The notes beneath the pieces are model-generated. The model ran no database searches, was not told the DNA's origin, and saw only the letters and a program-made list of their open reading frames with translations. From JBCBKL01 sp963922565 (GTDB lineage: Bacteria > Pseudomonadota > Alphaproteobacteria > Rhodobacterales > Rhodobacteraceae): a stretch of DNA of 64,000 nt. Every line of letters starts with the position of its first letter. The first letter of the stretch is position 1. This document shows, piece by piece, positions 8,217-17,309 of the stretch. The position numbers and the translations under genes were made by a program. Location: assembly GCA_963922565.1 (NCBI GenBank), contig CAWUIQ010000017.1:6981-70980 (forward strand), in the 5' to 3' direction.

Positions 8217-9380
8217 TCAGGCCATCGCTCCGACAAGCTCGCGGCCGACCAGCATGCGCCGGATTTCCGAGGTCCCCGCCCCGATCTCCATCAGCTTGGC
8301 ATCGCGGAAGATACGGGCGACCGGCGCATCGTTGAGGAACCCGGCACCGCCCATGGCCTGCACCGCCTGGTGCGCCTGCTTCATCGCTTCTTCACTGGCA
8401 TAAAGGCAGCAGGCAGCCGCATCCTGCCGCGTGACCTCACCCCGATCGCACGCCTTCGCGACCTCGTAGACATAGGCGCGGGCGGAGTTCATCGCGGTGT
8501 ACATGTCGGCGATCTTGCCCTGCATGAGCTGGAAATTCCCGATGGGCTGCCCGAACTGCTTGCGCTCGGCCATGTACGGCATCACCTCGTCCATGCAGGC
8601 GGCCATGATACCCAGGCCAATGCCCGCCAGCACAACCCGCTCGTAATCGAGCCCTGACATCAGCACCTGAACGCCCTTGCCCTCTTCGCCAAGGACATTC
8701 TCGAACGGCACCTCGACATCCTCAAAGATCAGCTCGCCCGTGTTCGAGCCGCGCATGCCCAGCTTGTCGAAATGGGGCGAGGTCGAAAAACCCTTCATCG
8801 CCTTCTCGATCAGAAAGGCCGTGATGCCTTTTGATCCTGCATCCGGGTCGGTCTTGGCATAAACCACAAGCGTGTCCGCATCCGGCCCATTGGTGATCCA
8901 GTACTTGGTCCCATTGAGGCGATAGTGGTCGTTCCGCTTTTCGGCGCGCAGCTTCATCGAGACGACATCTGAACCGGCGCCAGCCTCCGACATCGCCAGC
9001 GCGCCAACATGCTGACCACTCACAAGGCCCGGCAGATATTGTTGCTTCTGTTCCTCGGAGCCGTTGAGCTTGATCTGGTTCACACACAGATTGGAATGGG
9101 CGCCATAGCTGAGCGATACGCTGGCCGAGGCGCGCGCAACCTCCTCAACCGCGACCGTATGGGCAAGATACCCCATGCCGGCCCCGCCATAATCCTCGTC
9201 GACAGTGATCCCAAGCAGACCCAATTCGCCCATCTCGGGCCAGAGTTCCGGCGGGAAGGCATTTGACTGATCAATGTCAGCGGCCATCGGGCGCACGCGG
9301 TCCTGCGCCCAACGATGCACCATATCCCGCAGCGCATTCACCTCGTCACCAAGATCAAAGGTCATCGAGTGGGCAAACAT
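8217..9380 (-). CDS. ivd: Isovaleryl-CoA dehydrogenase
   Basis: 387 aa FAD flavoenzyme oxidising isovaleryl-CoA to 3-methylcrotonyl-CoA, with electrons passed to ETF. The acyl-CoA dehydrogenase signatures are visible: ALAMSEAGAGSDVVSMKL, and near the C-terminus QAMGGAGFLNDAPVARIFRD and EIGAGTSEIRRMLVGREL. The segment SGLDYERVVLAG carries the Glu on helix G used as catalytic base in isovaleryl-CoA dehydrogenases, unlike the C-terminal Glu of straight-chain enzymes. ATG 9380 has a GGAGG site 9 bases upstream. It is first gene of its unit and the mcc genes downstream consume its product. Confidence 0.93.
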   Translation of the reverse strand: MFAHSMTFDLGDEVNALRDMVHRWAQDRVRPMAADIDQSNAFPPELWPEMGELGLLGITVDEDYGGAGMGYLAHTVAVEEVARASASVSLSYGAHSNLCVNQIKLNGSEEQKQQYLPGLVSGQHVGALAMSEAGAGSDVVSMKLRAEKRNDHYRLNGTKYWITNGPDADTLVVYAKTDPDAGSKGITAFLIEKAMKGFSTSPHFDKLGMRGSNTGELIFEDVEVPFENVLGEEGKGVQVLMSGLDYERVVLAGIGLGIMAACMDEVMPYMAERKQFGQPIGNFQLMQGKIADMYTAMNSARAYVYEVAKACDRGEVTRQDAAACCLYASEEAMKQAHQAVQAMGGAGFLNDAPVARIFRDAKLMEIGAGTSEIRRMLVGRELVGAMA

Positions 9381-9400
9381 GCGCCAACACCTCCCGTTAT

Positions 9401-9414
9401 TGAACGCTTGTTCA
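9401..9414. promoter_or_regulatory. Near-palindrome upstream of ivd, possible TetR-type operator
   Basis: TGAACGCTTGTTCA lies 21 bases before the ivd start. The arms TGAACG and TGTTCA match at five of six positions. It resembles the TTGA(A/G).GATCG.TCAA sites near the TetR gene at 33342 and operators of regulators of fatty-acid or branched-chain catabolism. No regulator gene is adjacent, so the assignment is tentative. Confidence 0.45.
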
Positions 9415-9445
9415 TTAGCTAACGCGCAGACCCCACCCGGTCAAG

Positions 9446-9617
9446 CCTGCTGGTTCGGAGCCGCCCTTGCTTGCAATTGAGGAAGACAGGACCGCCGTCA
9501 GGGATCAAGCAAAATCGCGGAGGGACCCGCAAAGCGGGATACCGCTATTTTGCTTGGGGCCGGATGGCGGTCCTGCCAAACGAAAGGAAAGCAAGGGCGG
9601 CGACGATCCTGCTGGTT
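9446..9617. repeat. Long imperfect inverted repeat (MITE-like or structured RNA element) with flanking 10-bp direct repeats
   Basis: Positions 9460-9601 form an inverted repeat of about 70 nt per arm around a central AAA. Blocks repeated on both arms are GCCGCCCTTGCTT (13/13), CAGGACCGCC (10/10), AAGCAAAAT followed by one variable base and GCGG, and CCCGC next to the loop. The copies of CCTGCTGGTT at 9446-9455 and 9608-9617 flank it as direct repeats, 4 and 6 bases outside the arms. It fills most of the 305-base gap between the DegT gene and ivd. It could be a miniature inverted-repeat element with target duplication, a strong terminator or attenuator, or a structured RNA. Confidence 0.6.
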
Positions 9618-9685
9618 TGGTGAGACCCGAAGCGCCCAATCGATCATGTCGTGCGCGCGGCAGCGCGCTCCGCTTAACAGGATAC

Positions 9686-10891
9686 TCACCCCGCCTCAGC
9701 CTGATAGACCGATGACACCTCGGCCCGAATGATCCGCGCGATCATCGCGCAATCCTCAAGCGAAAACGTCAGCGGGACCCGCATATCAACGATGCCGGCC
9801 AGAACGCGATCCGATGCGGGCATCGGTTCGCTGGGCGCATACCGCCAGGAATCGTATTTGCTGGTAAAGGCCGAGGGCTCGGGCGCACCGAACCACTTCA
9901 GCTCGACCCCACGCCGCGCGCACCGCGCCAGCACTTCACGCACCTGTTGAGCAACCCAATCAAGCAGCAGAAACTGAAACGACGACCCGACAATACGCTC
10001 TTCGGCAGGCCGCTCGATGACCGTGAGGCCGGGTGTACCCCGCAGGCCTTCCTCCAGGACTCCATACCGCTCGTTCCACCGCGCAACCTGCGTATCGAGA
10101 TCAGCGAGCTGAGGCCGCAGGATCGCGGCCCGCAGATTGTCCATCCGGCCCGAGATATTCGGGGTGTCATAACGGACATCGTCGAACGCCTCTTTCGGCG
10201 GCGCCGCAAGATGCCGTTCATAGAGCATGTAGGATCCGGACAGCACGATCGCCTTGGCCGCAACGTGAGGGTCATCCGTCACCAGAAAACCGCCTTCACC
10301 CGAATTCATGTGCTTGTAGGTCTGGGTCGAATAGCAACCGATCACGCCATGCCGACCCGATGGTACGCCGTTCCACGCCCCGCCCATCGTGTGAGCGCAA
10401 TCCTCGATAACGGCGACACCGGCTGCATCACAAATCGCCATCAGGCGGTCCATGTCGCAGACATGCCCGCGCATATGGCTGAGCAGCAGTACCCGGGCCT
10501 CACCGATCTTGGTTTGCAGGTCATCCAGATCGATCGTCAGCGCCTCTGTCACACCCACAAAGACCGGAACGGCACCTACAGCGGCAATGGCACCGGGTAC
10601 GGGTGCGAGGGTGAAAGCATTGGACAGAACCATGTCGCCGGGCCTGACCCCCAAGGCCCGAAGCGCCGTTGTCATCGCATAGCCGCCAGACGCGACCGCC
10701 AGGCAGTATGATGCACCGACATAGGCCGCGAATTCCTGCTCCAGCAGCGACACCTCGGACGTCTCGCCCGCCGCGTTGTTATAGCGATGCAAACGGCCAT
10801 GCCGCATAACCCGCAGCGCGGCCTCGATACCGGCGTCCGGGATCGGTTCCTGCTGGGTAAAACTGCCTTCAAATCGCTCTGTCATGCGCAT
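9686..10891 (-). CDS. DegT/DnrJ/EryC1/StrS-family PLP aminotransferase
   Basis: 401 aa from ATG 10891; the second ATG at 10885 is equally possible, and the frame is open further upstream to 10936. It is a fold-type I PLP enzyme, usually aminating keto-sugars to amino sugars. Counting from the second Met, the PLP Lys is at about residue 191 in TYKHMNSGEGGFLV, the family signature. VIEDCAHTMGG contains the Asp that contacts the pyridine nitrogen. No sugar nucleotide or glycosyltransferase genes adjoin it, which is unusual since these enzymes are normally inside polysaccharide or antibiotic clusters. The substrate is therefore unknown. Confidence 0.87.
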   Translation of the reverse strand: MRMTERFEGSFTQQEPIPDAGIEAALRVMRHGRLHRYNNAAGETSEVSLLEQEFAAYVGASYCLAVASGGYAMTTALRALGVRPGDMVLSNAFTLAPVPGAIAAVGAVPVFVGVTEALTIDLDDLQTKIGEARVLLLSHMRGHVCDMDRLMAICDAAGVAVIEDCAHTMGGAWNGVPSGRHGVIGCYSTQTYKHMNSGEGGFLVTDDPHVAAKAIVLSGSYMLYERHLAAPPKEAFDDVRYDTPNISGRMDNLRAAILRPQLADLDTQVARWNERYGVLEEGLRGTPGLTVIERPAEERIVGSSFQFLLLDWVAQQVREVLARCARRGVELKWFGAPEPSAFTSKYDSWRYAPSEPMPASDRVLAGIVDMRVPLTFSLEDCAMIARIIRAEVSSVYQAEAG

Positions 10892-10967
10892 GTTTTGGCG
10901 AGGGCCTCGCGCCGGGTCAAGCGCCCGCGCGTCCATTCAACGTTCTGAAATCGGGGTTTCGCAGTGT

Positions 10968-11627
10968 CTAGGCCAGAAGCTGGCGCGCAAGCAGAGGCAA
11001 ATCAGCGAAACTGTTCAGCAGAGCCTCTGGCTGCAGTGCCGCCATGTCCTCTCCCGCAGGCCCGAACGTGACAAGCACGGAGGGCACACCCGCAGCCTTG
11101 GCGGTGGACCGGTCGGTGTCGCTGTCGCCCACGAGAATGCAATCCGCCTCGCCATGGCCCGTGCGGCGGCTCGCCTCGAAAAGCGGCGCGGGATCGGGCT
11201 TGCGAACGGGCAGCGTGTCGGCGCCGACCAGCGCCTGAAACCGGTCCCGCACGCCCAGCCGCTGCATCAGCGTCTCGGCCAGACCCTCTGGCTTGTTGGT
11301 ACAAATACCCACACCGAAACCCGCGTCGCGCAGTTCATCCACCGCCTCGATCGCCCCCGGATACAGTTCCGTATGGACATCGATCGCCGCGGCATAGGCC
11401 TCAAGCAGCACCGGATAGTAGGTATCGATCAGCCCAAGGTCACCATCCATCCGCGTGAGCCCGGTCCGCAGCATCATCCGCCCGCCCCGCAATGCGACAC
11501 CCGCATCGCCCACGGGATCCAGCACGTCACCCAGACCCATCTCACGAAAACAGACATTTGCCGCTGCGATCAGATCGCCGCTGGTATCCGCGAGCGTTCC
11601 ATCGAGATCGAAAATCACTGCCGGCAT
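10968..11627 (-). CDS. gph: Phosphoglycolate phosphatase-like HAD hydrolase
   Basis: 219 aa from ATG 11627, preceded by AAGGGGTGG; the longer open frame upstream overlaps the divergent glmU promoter and is not coding. HAD motif I is FDLDGTLADTSGDL at residues 5-18, with the first Asp as nucleophile. Motif II is GICTNKPEG, and motif III/IV is KPDPAPLFEA with GDSDTDRSTAKAAG. The cap insertion and DTSGDL follow phosphoglycolate phosphatases, which recycle 2-phosphoglycolate made by Rubisco or DNA repair. It is divergent from glmU. Confidence 0.87.
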   Translation of the reverse strand: MPAVIFDLDGTLADTSGDLIAAANVCFREMGLGDVLDPVGDAGVALRGGRMMLRTGLTRMDGDLGLIDTYYPVLLEAYAAAIDVHTELYPGAIEAVDELRDAGFGVGICTNKPEGLAETLMQRLGVRDRFQALVGADTLPVRKPDPAPLFEASRRTGHGEADCILVGDSDTDRSTAKAAGVPSVLVTFGPAGEDMAALQPEALLNSFADLPLLARQLLA

Positions 11628-11756
11628 ATTCCACCCCTTCGGCAAAAAACCGCTGCACCGTGTTGCAGACGGAAACCGAAGTGTGATGCCGCGCTGCCTT
11701 GCGTGCTCATGCCAAGCGGATAAAACGGGCGCAACGACAAAACAAAGAGAAACGAC

Positions 11757-13103
11757 ATGAGCGTTGCATTGGTCATCCTGGCCGCGGGCAGAGGCACACG
11801 GATGAACTCGGACCTTCCCAAGGTTCTCCACCCCCTTGCCGGTGTCCCGATGCTGCATCACGCGATGCAGGCTGGCGCGGTGCTTAATCCAGACCGGACG
11901 GTCGTCGTCGCGGGCCACGGAGCCGATGCGGTGACGCAGGCCGTCAACGGCGTCGATGACACCGCCCGCGTCGTGCTTCAGACCGAACAACTGGGCACCG
12001 GCCACGCCACCGGGCAGGCCAAAAGCGCCCTTTCCGGCTTCGATGGCAAGGTGATCGTCCTTTTTGGCGACACGCCCTTCCTCAAATCCGCGACAATCAA
12101 GAACCTTGCGGCGGCTTCGTCCGATGTCGCCGTCCTTGGATTTCGCGCAGCAGATCCCGCCCGCTATGGCCGTTTGATCGTAAACGGCGACACGCTTGAG
12201 CGGATCGTGGAGTGGAAGGATGCGACCGAAGACGAGCGGGCGATCGACCTTTGCAATTCCGGGCTGCTGGCCTGCGACGCCGCTCTGCTGTTCGAGTTGC
12301 TAGACGCGCTCGACAACAACAATGCTGCGGGCGAATACTACCTGACCGACCTGCCCCGCCTCGCCCGAGAGCGTGGTCACAGCGCGGGTATCGTACTTTG
12401 CGACGAGGCCGAAACGCTGGGGATCAACACGCGCGCGGAATTGGCGGGTGCGGAGGCGGTCTTTCAATCCGGCGCCCGCAGCGCATTGCTCGAAAATGGC
12501 GTTACAATGCAGGCACCGGAAACGGTTTTCCTGTCGCTCGACACGATCATCGGGCGCGACACCGTGATCGAGCCAAACGTGGTTTTCGGCCCCGGTGTTA
12601 CCGTCGAAAGCGGCGCGACGATCCGCGCCTTTTCTCATCTGGAGGGATGTCATGTTTCGCGCGGGGCAATCGTTGGCCCCTATGCGCGGCTGCGCCCTGG
12701 TGCAGAGCTCGCCGAGGATGTGCGGGTGGGCAACTTTGTCGAGATCAAAAACGCGCAACTGGCCGAAGGCGCAAAGGTCAACCACCTCAGCTATATCGGC
12801 GATGCCTCGATCGGTGCGGCCACAAATGTCGGGGCCGGAACGATCACCTGCAATTACGACGGTGTCATGAAACACCGGACCGACATTGGATCGAATGCCT
12901 TTATCGGATCGAACACGATGCTGGTGGCCCCCGTTTCGATCGGCGACCGGGCGATGACAGCCAGTGGTTCAGTCATTACATCGGACGTCGAAGCCGATGC
13001 CCTTGCCCTGGCCCGCGCCCGCCAGATCGACAAGCCGGGGATGGCCACAAGGCTTTTTGAAATCCTGAAGTCCAAAAAGAAAAAACAGAGCAGAGGCCAC
13101 TGA
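11757..13103 (+). CDS. glmU: Bifunctional UDP-N-acetylglucosamine pyrophosphorylase / glucosamine-1-phosphate N-acetyltransferase
   Basis: 448 aa, normal GlmU length. The N-terminal uridylyltransferase begins with LAAGRGTRMNSDLPKVLHP. The C-terminal left-handed beta helix shows hexapeptide repeats with NFVEIKNAQLAEGAKVNHLSY split across residues near 320-340, and GAGTITCNYDG near residue 360 for acetyl-CoA binding. It makes UDP-GlcNAc for peptidoglycan and lipopolysaccharide. It is followed after one base by glmS, which supplies glucosamine-6-phosphate, so the two form one amino-sugar operon. Confidence 0.96.
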   Translation: MSVALVILAAGRGTRMNSDLPKVLHPLAGVPMLHHAMQAGAVLNPDRTVVVAGHGADAVTQAVNGVDDTARVVLQTEQLGTGHATGQAKSALSGFDGKVIVLFGDTPFLKSATIKNLAAASSDVAVLGFRAADPARYGRLIVNGDTLERIVEWKDATEDERAIDLCNSGLLACDAALLFELLDALDNNNAAGEYYLTDLPRLARERGHSAGIVLCDEAETLGINTRAELAGAEAVFQSGARSALLENGVTMQAPETVFLSLDTIIGRDTVIEPNVVFGPGVTVESGATIRAFSHLEGCHVSRGAIVGPYARLRPGAELAEDVRVGNFVEIKNAQLAEGAKVNHLSYIGDASIGAATNVGAGTITCNYDGVMKHRTDIGSNAFIGSNTMLVAPVSIGDRAMTASGSVITSDVEADALALARARQIDKPGMATRLFEILKSKKKKQSRGH

Positions 13104-13104
13104 G

Positions 13105-14925
13105 ATGTGCGGAATCGTTGGGGTACTGGGCAATCACGAGGTCGCGCCGATCCTTGTCGAGGCTCTGAAACGGCTCGAATATCGCGGCTATGACAGTGCT
13201 GGTATCGCGACCGTAAACAACGGCAGCCTTGATCGGCGCCGGGCAGTTGGCAAGCTCGTCAACCTGTCTGACCTGCTGGTCCACAACCCCCTTGCCGGGA
13301 AGGTAGGGATCGGCCACACCCGCTGGGCCACGCATGGATCGCCGACCGAGAACAACGCCCATCCGCACAAATCCGGCCCGGTCGCCGTCGTCCATAACGG
13401 GATCATCGAAAACTTTCGCGAGATCCGCGCCGAGCTTGAGACCCACGGCATCATGCCTGAGACGGAGACCGACACCGAAACCGTCGCTCTGCTGACCCAG
13501 CACCATATGCAGACAGGCCTGTCACCCACCGACGCCGCGGCCAAGACCATCGACCGGTTGCAGGGCGCCTTTGCCCTCGCGTTTCTCTTCGACGGAGAGG
13601 AAGACCTGATCTATGCCGCGCGCAAGGGTCCACCCCTTGCCATCGGCTATGGGGACGGCGAGATGTTTGTCGGTTCGGATGCGATCGCCCTCGCGCCGCT
13701 GACTGACCGCATCACCTATCTGGAGGAAGGCGACCGCGCGATCGTCACGCGCCAGAGCGTGGAGATATGGGACCAGAACGGCGAACTGGCGAACCGCCCC
13801 GTCCGGCAGATCCAGATGGACGCGACGCGGGTCGACAAGGCGGGGCACAAACACTTTATGGCTAAAGAGATCGCGGAACAGCCAACGGTGCTGAACCAGG
13901 CGATTTCGCATTATCTGACGGCACAAGGTGATATTCAGCTTCCTGATCCGGGCATCGACTTCACCGCCTTCGACCGCATCACCATGGTCGCCTGCGGCAC
14001 CGCTTTCTATGCCTGCCTGACGGCGAAATACTGGTTCGAACAGATTGCTCGCATACCGGTCGAGGTCGATGTGGCGTCGGAATACCGCTACCGCGAACCG
14101 CCTTTGCCAGAGCGGACGCTTGCGGTTTTTGTGTCCCAGTCGGGCGAGACCGCGGATACGCTGGCGGCGCTGCGGTATTGTGAGGGTAAAGCGGCGCGTA
14201 TCCTGTCTGTCGTCAATGTTGCTGAAAGCTCGATTGCCCGCGAAAGCGATCTGGCTCTGCCCATTCACGCGGGCGTCGAGGTCGGAGTAGCCTCGACCAA
14301 GGCGTTTACGTGCCAACTGACCGTCCTTCTGATGCTCGCGCTGAAAGCCGCAAAGGATCGTGGGACCATGGATCAGGACGCGATTGCAGAACACATCACC
14401 GCTCTCAGATCCGTGCCGGCCCTTGTCACCGCCGCCATCGATCAGGGCGAGAGCATGCGCAAGACCGCCCGGAAACTGGCCGAGGCGCGCGACATTCTCT
14501 TTCTGGGACGCGGCGTGATGTACCCCCTCGCCCTCGAAGGGGCGCTCAAACTCAAGGAGATCAGCTATATCCATGCCGAGGCCTATGCCAGCGGCGAGCT
14601 CAAGCACGGACCGATCGCGCTGATCGACAAAACGGTGCCGGTCGTGGTGATGGCCCCCAACGACGCGCTTTTCGACAAGACCGTTTCGAACATGCAGGAG
14701 GTGATGGCGCGCAAGGGCCGCGTGGTTCTGGTGTCGGACACGGCGGGGCTGGAAGAAGCAGGAAACGACGTTTGGGCACCGATCCGGATGCCCGCATGCG
14801 AGCCTGTGGTGTCACCCATCGTCTATGCTGTACCCGCGCAGCTTCTGGCGTATCATACCGCCGTCGCGAAAGGGACGGATGTCGATCAGCCCCGCAACCT
14901 CGCCAAATCGGTTACGGTAGAATGA
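13105..14925 (+). CDS. glmS: Glutamine-fructose-6-phosphate aminotransferase (isomerising)
   Basis: 606 aa, standard length. The start MCGIVGVLGN exposes Cys2, the N-terminal nucleophile of the glutaminase domain. RGYDSAGIAT, HTRWATHG and the substrate-binding segments of class II amidotransferases follow. The second half holds two SIS sugar-isomerase domains (MVACGTAFYAC; SQSGETADTL; EVGVASTKAFTCQ), and the C-terminus is DVDQPRNLAKSVTVE as in true GlmS. It channels ammonia from glutamine to fructose-6-phosphate. The gene starts one base after the glmU stop. No glmS ribozyme-like structure is expected or seen. Confidence 0.97.
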   Translation: MCGIVGVLGNHEVAPILVEALKRLEYRGYDSAGIATVNNGSLDRRRAVGKLVNLSDLLVHNPLAGKVGIGHTRWATHGSPTENNAHPHKSGPVAVVHNGIIENFREIRAELETHGIMPETETDTETVALLTQHHMQTGLSPTDAAAKTIDRLQGAFALAFLFDGEEDLIYAARKGPPLAIGYGDGEMFVGSDAIALAPLTDRITYLEEGDRAIVTRQSVEIWDQNGELANRPVRQIQMDATRVDKAGHKHFMAKEIAEQPTVLNQAISHYLTAQGDIQLPDPGIDFTAFDRITMVACGTAFYACLTAKYWFEQIARIPVEVDVASEYRYREPPLPERTLAVFVSQSGETADTLAALRYCEGKAARILSVVNVAESSIARESDLALPIHAGVEVGVASTKAFTCQLTVLLMLALKAAKDRGTMDQDAIAEHITALRSVPALVTAAIDQGESMRKTARKLAEARDILFLGRGVMYPLALEGALKLKEISYIHAEAYASGELKHGPIALIDKTVPVVVMAPNDALFDKTVSNMQEVMARKGRVVLVSDTAGLEEAGNDVWAPIRMPACEPVVSPIVYAVPAQLLAYHTAVAKGTDVDQPRNLAKSVTVE

Positions 14926-14928
14926 GAT

Positions 14929-15480
14929 ATGGCAAAGCAATTTGATCACCTGACGGACGACCACCAAAGTTTTATCGAAGCGCAACACCTATTCTTTGTC
15001 GGTACGGCGGCCCCGGATGGCCGCGTCAACGTCTCGCCCAAGGGGATGGACAGCCTGCGCGTGATGGGCCCCAACCGGATCATCTGGCGTAACCTCACCG
15101 GCAGCGGAAATGAGACCGCGGGCCACCTGGCGGCCATCAACCGGATGACCCTGATGTGGTGCGGGTTCGAAACGCGGCCCATGATCATGCGGGCCTATGG
15201 TACGGCCCAAACGCTGCACCCGCGGGATGCTGCATTTGCTCAGCTGAACGCCATGTTCGAGCCCTCCAACGGCGCGCGCCAGATCTACGACATGCATGTA
15301 GACATGCTGCAGACTTCCTGTGGTTATGCGGTGCCGTTCTACGACTATTCTGGCGAACGGGACGTGCTGGCCAAGTGGGCCGATCAAAAAGGTGCCGAGG
15401 GGATCCAGACCCACTGGGAAAACCGCAATCAGACCACGATTGACGGCGCCCCGACGCATATCCTCGGCCCACAGGCGTGA
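14929..15480 (+). CDS. Pyridoxamine 5'-phosphate oxidase-related FMN-binding protein
   Basis: 183 aa, starting three bases after glmS. The N-terminal half, FVGTAAPDGRVNVSPKGMDS followed by WRNLTGSGNETAGHLA, is the split-barrel flavin-binding pattern of the PNPOx-like superfamily. MTLMWCGFETRPMIMRAYGTA continues the barrel. Members include flavin or F420-type oxidoreductases and haem-binding proteins, so the substrate is not known. It probably rides on the glmU-glmS transcript, and its stop overlaps the GTG start of the next gene. Confidence 0.82.
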   Translation: MAKQFDHLTDDHQSFIEAQHLFFVGTAAPDGRVNVSPKGMDSLRVMGPNRIIWRNLTGSGNETAGHLAAINRMTLMWCGFETRPMIMRAYGTAQTLHPRDAAFAQLNAMFEPSNGARQIYDMHVDMLQTSCGYAVPFYDYSGERDVLAKWADQKGAEGIQTHWENRNQTTIDGAPTHILGPQA

Positions 15481-16157
15481 CGCCGCAAGAAGCGCTCGAC
15501 GCTATTCGGGCCCATGGCGATCCGGATCGGGCGGCGGGCGCGAAGGCGTATCACAAGACCGACCGCACGTTTCTGGGCACGCCCAACCCCGTTCTCAACG
15601 ATCTGACGAAAGAGTGGCGGCGGGTGCTGGACATCGAAACGCGCGTCGCCCTCGCCGACGCGCTCTGGAAAAGCGACATCCACGAGGCCCGCATCGCAGC
15701 CGCCAAGTTGCTGACGCAGGCGCGGATACGGCCCGACGATGCCGCGGCATGGGCGCTGATCAAATCATGGGTACCCGATTTCGACAGTTGGGCGATTGCC
15801 GACCACGCCTGCATGGCCGGGCAGAAACGGCTGGTGGCTGACCCGACCCGGATCGACGAGGTGGAGCCATGGACGCGCTCGGACCACATGTGGACGAAAC
15901 GCGCCGCGCTGGTCATCACCCTGCCCTGGACCAAGCAGAACCACCCCAAACCCGCCGAACTGGCGATACGTCAACGGGTGCTTGGATGGACCGCTGGTTA
16001 TGTCGACGACAAGGAATGGTTCATTCAGAAGGCTGTCGCATGGTGGCTGCGCGATCTTTCGAAACACGACCCCGACCGTGTGCGCGAATTCCTGGCCGCG
16101 CATGGTGAGACGATGAAGCCCTTTGCCCGCAAGGAGGCGGCAAAGTATCTCGCCTGA
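15477..16157 (+). CDS. DNA alkylation repair enzyme (AlkD-like HEAT-repeat protein)
   Basis: 226 aa from a GTG that overlaps the previous stop (GTGA). The sequence is a run of HEAT-like helices with the family segments RTFLGTPNPVLNDLTKEWRR, ALWKSDIHEARIAAAKLL, and WVPDFDSWAIADHACM, where the Trp-Asp-Asp pattern matches the DNA-binding cleft of AlkD-type glycosylases. WFIQKAVAWWLRDLSKHDP is the typical C-terminal repeat. Such proteins excise bulky or cationic N-alkyl purines. Activity is inferred from family resemblance. Confidence 0.85.
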   Translation: MTPQEALDAIRAHGDPDRAAGAKAYHKTDRTFLGTPNPVLNDLTKEWRRVLDIETRVALADALWKSDIHEARIAAAKLLTQARIRPDDAAAWALIKSWVPDFDSWAIADHACMAGQKRLVADPTRIDEVEPWTRSDHMWTKRAALVITLPWTKQNHPKPAELAIRQRVLGWTAGYVDDKEWFIQKAVAWWLRDLSKHDPDRVREFLAAHGETMKPFARKEAAKYLA

Positions 16158-16196
16158 CCCATTTCCCCCGTCAGACCAGCCTGTTAATCAATCCTC

Positions 16197-17309
16197 ATGT
16201 CCGACCTGCCCGCCCCTGATCAGATTCCCGGCGCTCCGCATCCGCGCGAGGCGGCCCGGCTCTTTGGTCAGGATGCTGCTCAGGGCACATTCCTCGATGC
16301 CTTCAATACAGGGCGACTGCACCACGCATGGCTGCTGAGTGGTCCGCGTGGTGTGGGCAAGGCGACCCTGGCATGGCGCATCGCACGCTTTCTCCTGGCC
16401 ACGCCGGATCCCGGCGGCGACGACATGTTCGGCGGGCCGCCACCGGCCACAACGCTCGATATCGCAGCCGACCATCCGGTAGCGCGCCGCGTCGCTGCGG
16501 GATCTGAGCCGGGCCTTTTCGCGGTGACCCGAAGCCCGAATGACAAGGGGGACCGGCTGCGCAGCGACATCGTAGTGGATGACGTTCGCAAACTCTCAGG
16601 TTTCTTTCAGCTCTCGGCAGCCGATGGCGGGCGCAGGGTCGTCATTGTCGACAGCGCCGACGAGATGAATGTGAACGCGGCCAACGCGCTCTTGAAGATG
16701 CTCGAAGAACCGCCTGCCCGGGCAACCCTTCTGCTCATCTCCCACCAACCGTCGCGCCTGTTGCCCACGATCCGGTCACGATGCCGGACCCTACGGCTCG
16801 CGACCCTGTCACCGGCGGATATGGATGCGGCCCTCGCCCAAGCTGGCCTGGAGGTTGCAACCGATGCCGCTGCCCTGTCGGAGCTTAGCGGCGGATCCGT
16901 TGGCGAAGCGGTACGTCTGTCGCTTTTGGGCGGGCTGCAGATCTATGCCGAGATCATCGGGCTGCTGGGAACCTTGCCGCAACTCGATCGGGGTCGCGCG
17001 CTGAAACTGGCGGAGGGCGCTGCGCAACGCGGGGCAGATGACAAGCTCGACCTCCTGCTGACGCTTCTTGATGTGGCGCTGACCCGGCTTGCCCGCACAG
17101 GTGCAACAGGCGCGCCACCGGCAATCGAGGCCGCCCCGAACGAGGCCGCGATCCTCGCCCGCCTGGCGCCCCATCCACACCAGGCCCGCCTCTGGGCCGA
17201 AACCGCCCAGACCGCCCTGTCGCGGGCCCGGCACGGCAAAGCGGTCAACCTTGACCCCGCCGCACTCGTCCTAGATACGCTGTTCAAGCTCCGCGAGACA
17301 GCCGCATGA
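16197..17309 (+). CDS. holB: DNA polymerase III subunit delta prime
   Basis: 370 aa clamp-loader subunit. A Walker A-like segment SGPRGVGKATLAWRIARF lies near residue 52. LLKMLEEPPARATLLLISHQ carries the sensor region, with LLPTIRSRCRTLRL next to it. This is the alphaproteobacterial form of delta prime, about 370 aa and retaining a P-loop. It lacks the zinc-binding Cys cluster and long C-terminus of DnaX. The 4-base overlap with the following TatD gene is the usual holB-tatD-metallohydrolase arrangement. The thymidylate kinase gene that often precedes holB is not present here. Confidence 0.92.
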   Translation: MSDLPAPDQIPGAPHPREAARLFGQDAAQGTFLDAFNTGRLHHAWLLSGPRGVGKATLAWRIARFLLATPDPGGDDMFGGPPPATTLDIAADHPVARRVAAGSEPGLFAVTRSPNDKGDRLRSDIVVDDVRKLSGFFQLSAADGGRRVVIVDSADEMNVNAANALLKMLEEPPARATLLLISHQPSRLLPTIRSRCRTLRLATLSPADMDAALAQAGLEVATDAAALSELSGGSVGEAVRLSLLGGLQIYAEIIGLLGTLPQLDRGRALKLAEGAAQRGADDKLDLLLTLLDVALTRLARTGATGAPPAIEAAPNEAAILARLAPHPHQARLWAETAQTALSRARHGKAVNLDPAALVLDTLFKLRETAA

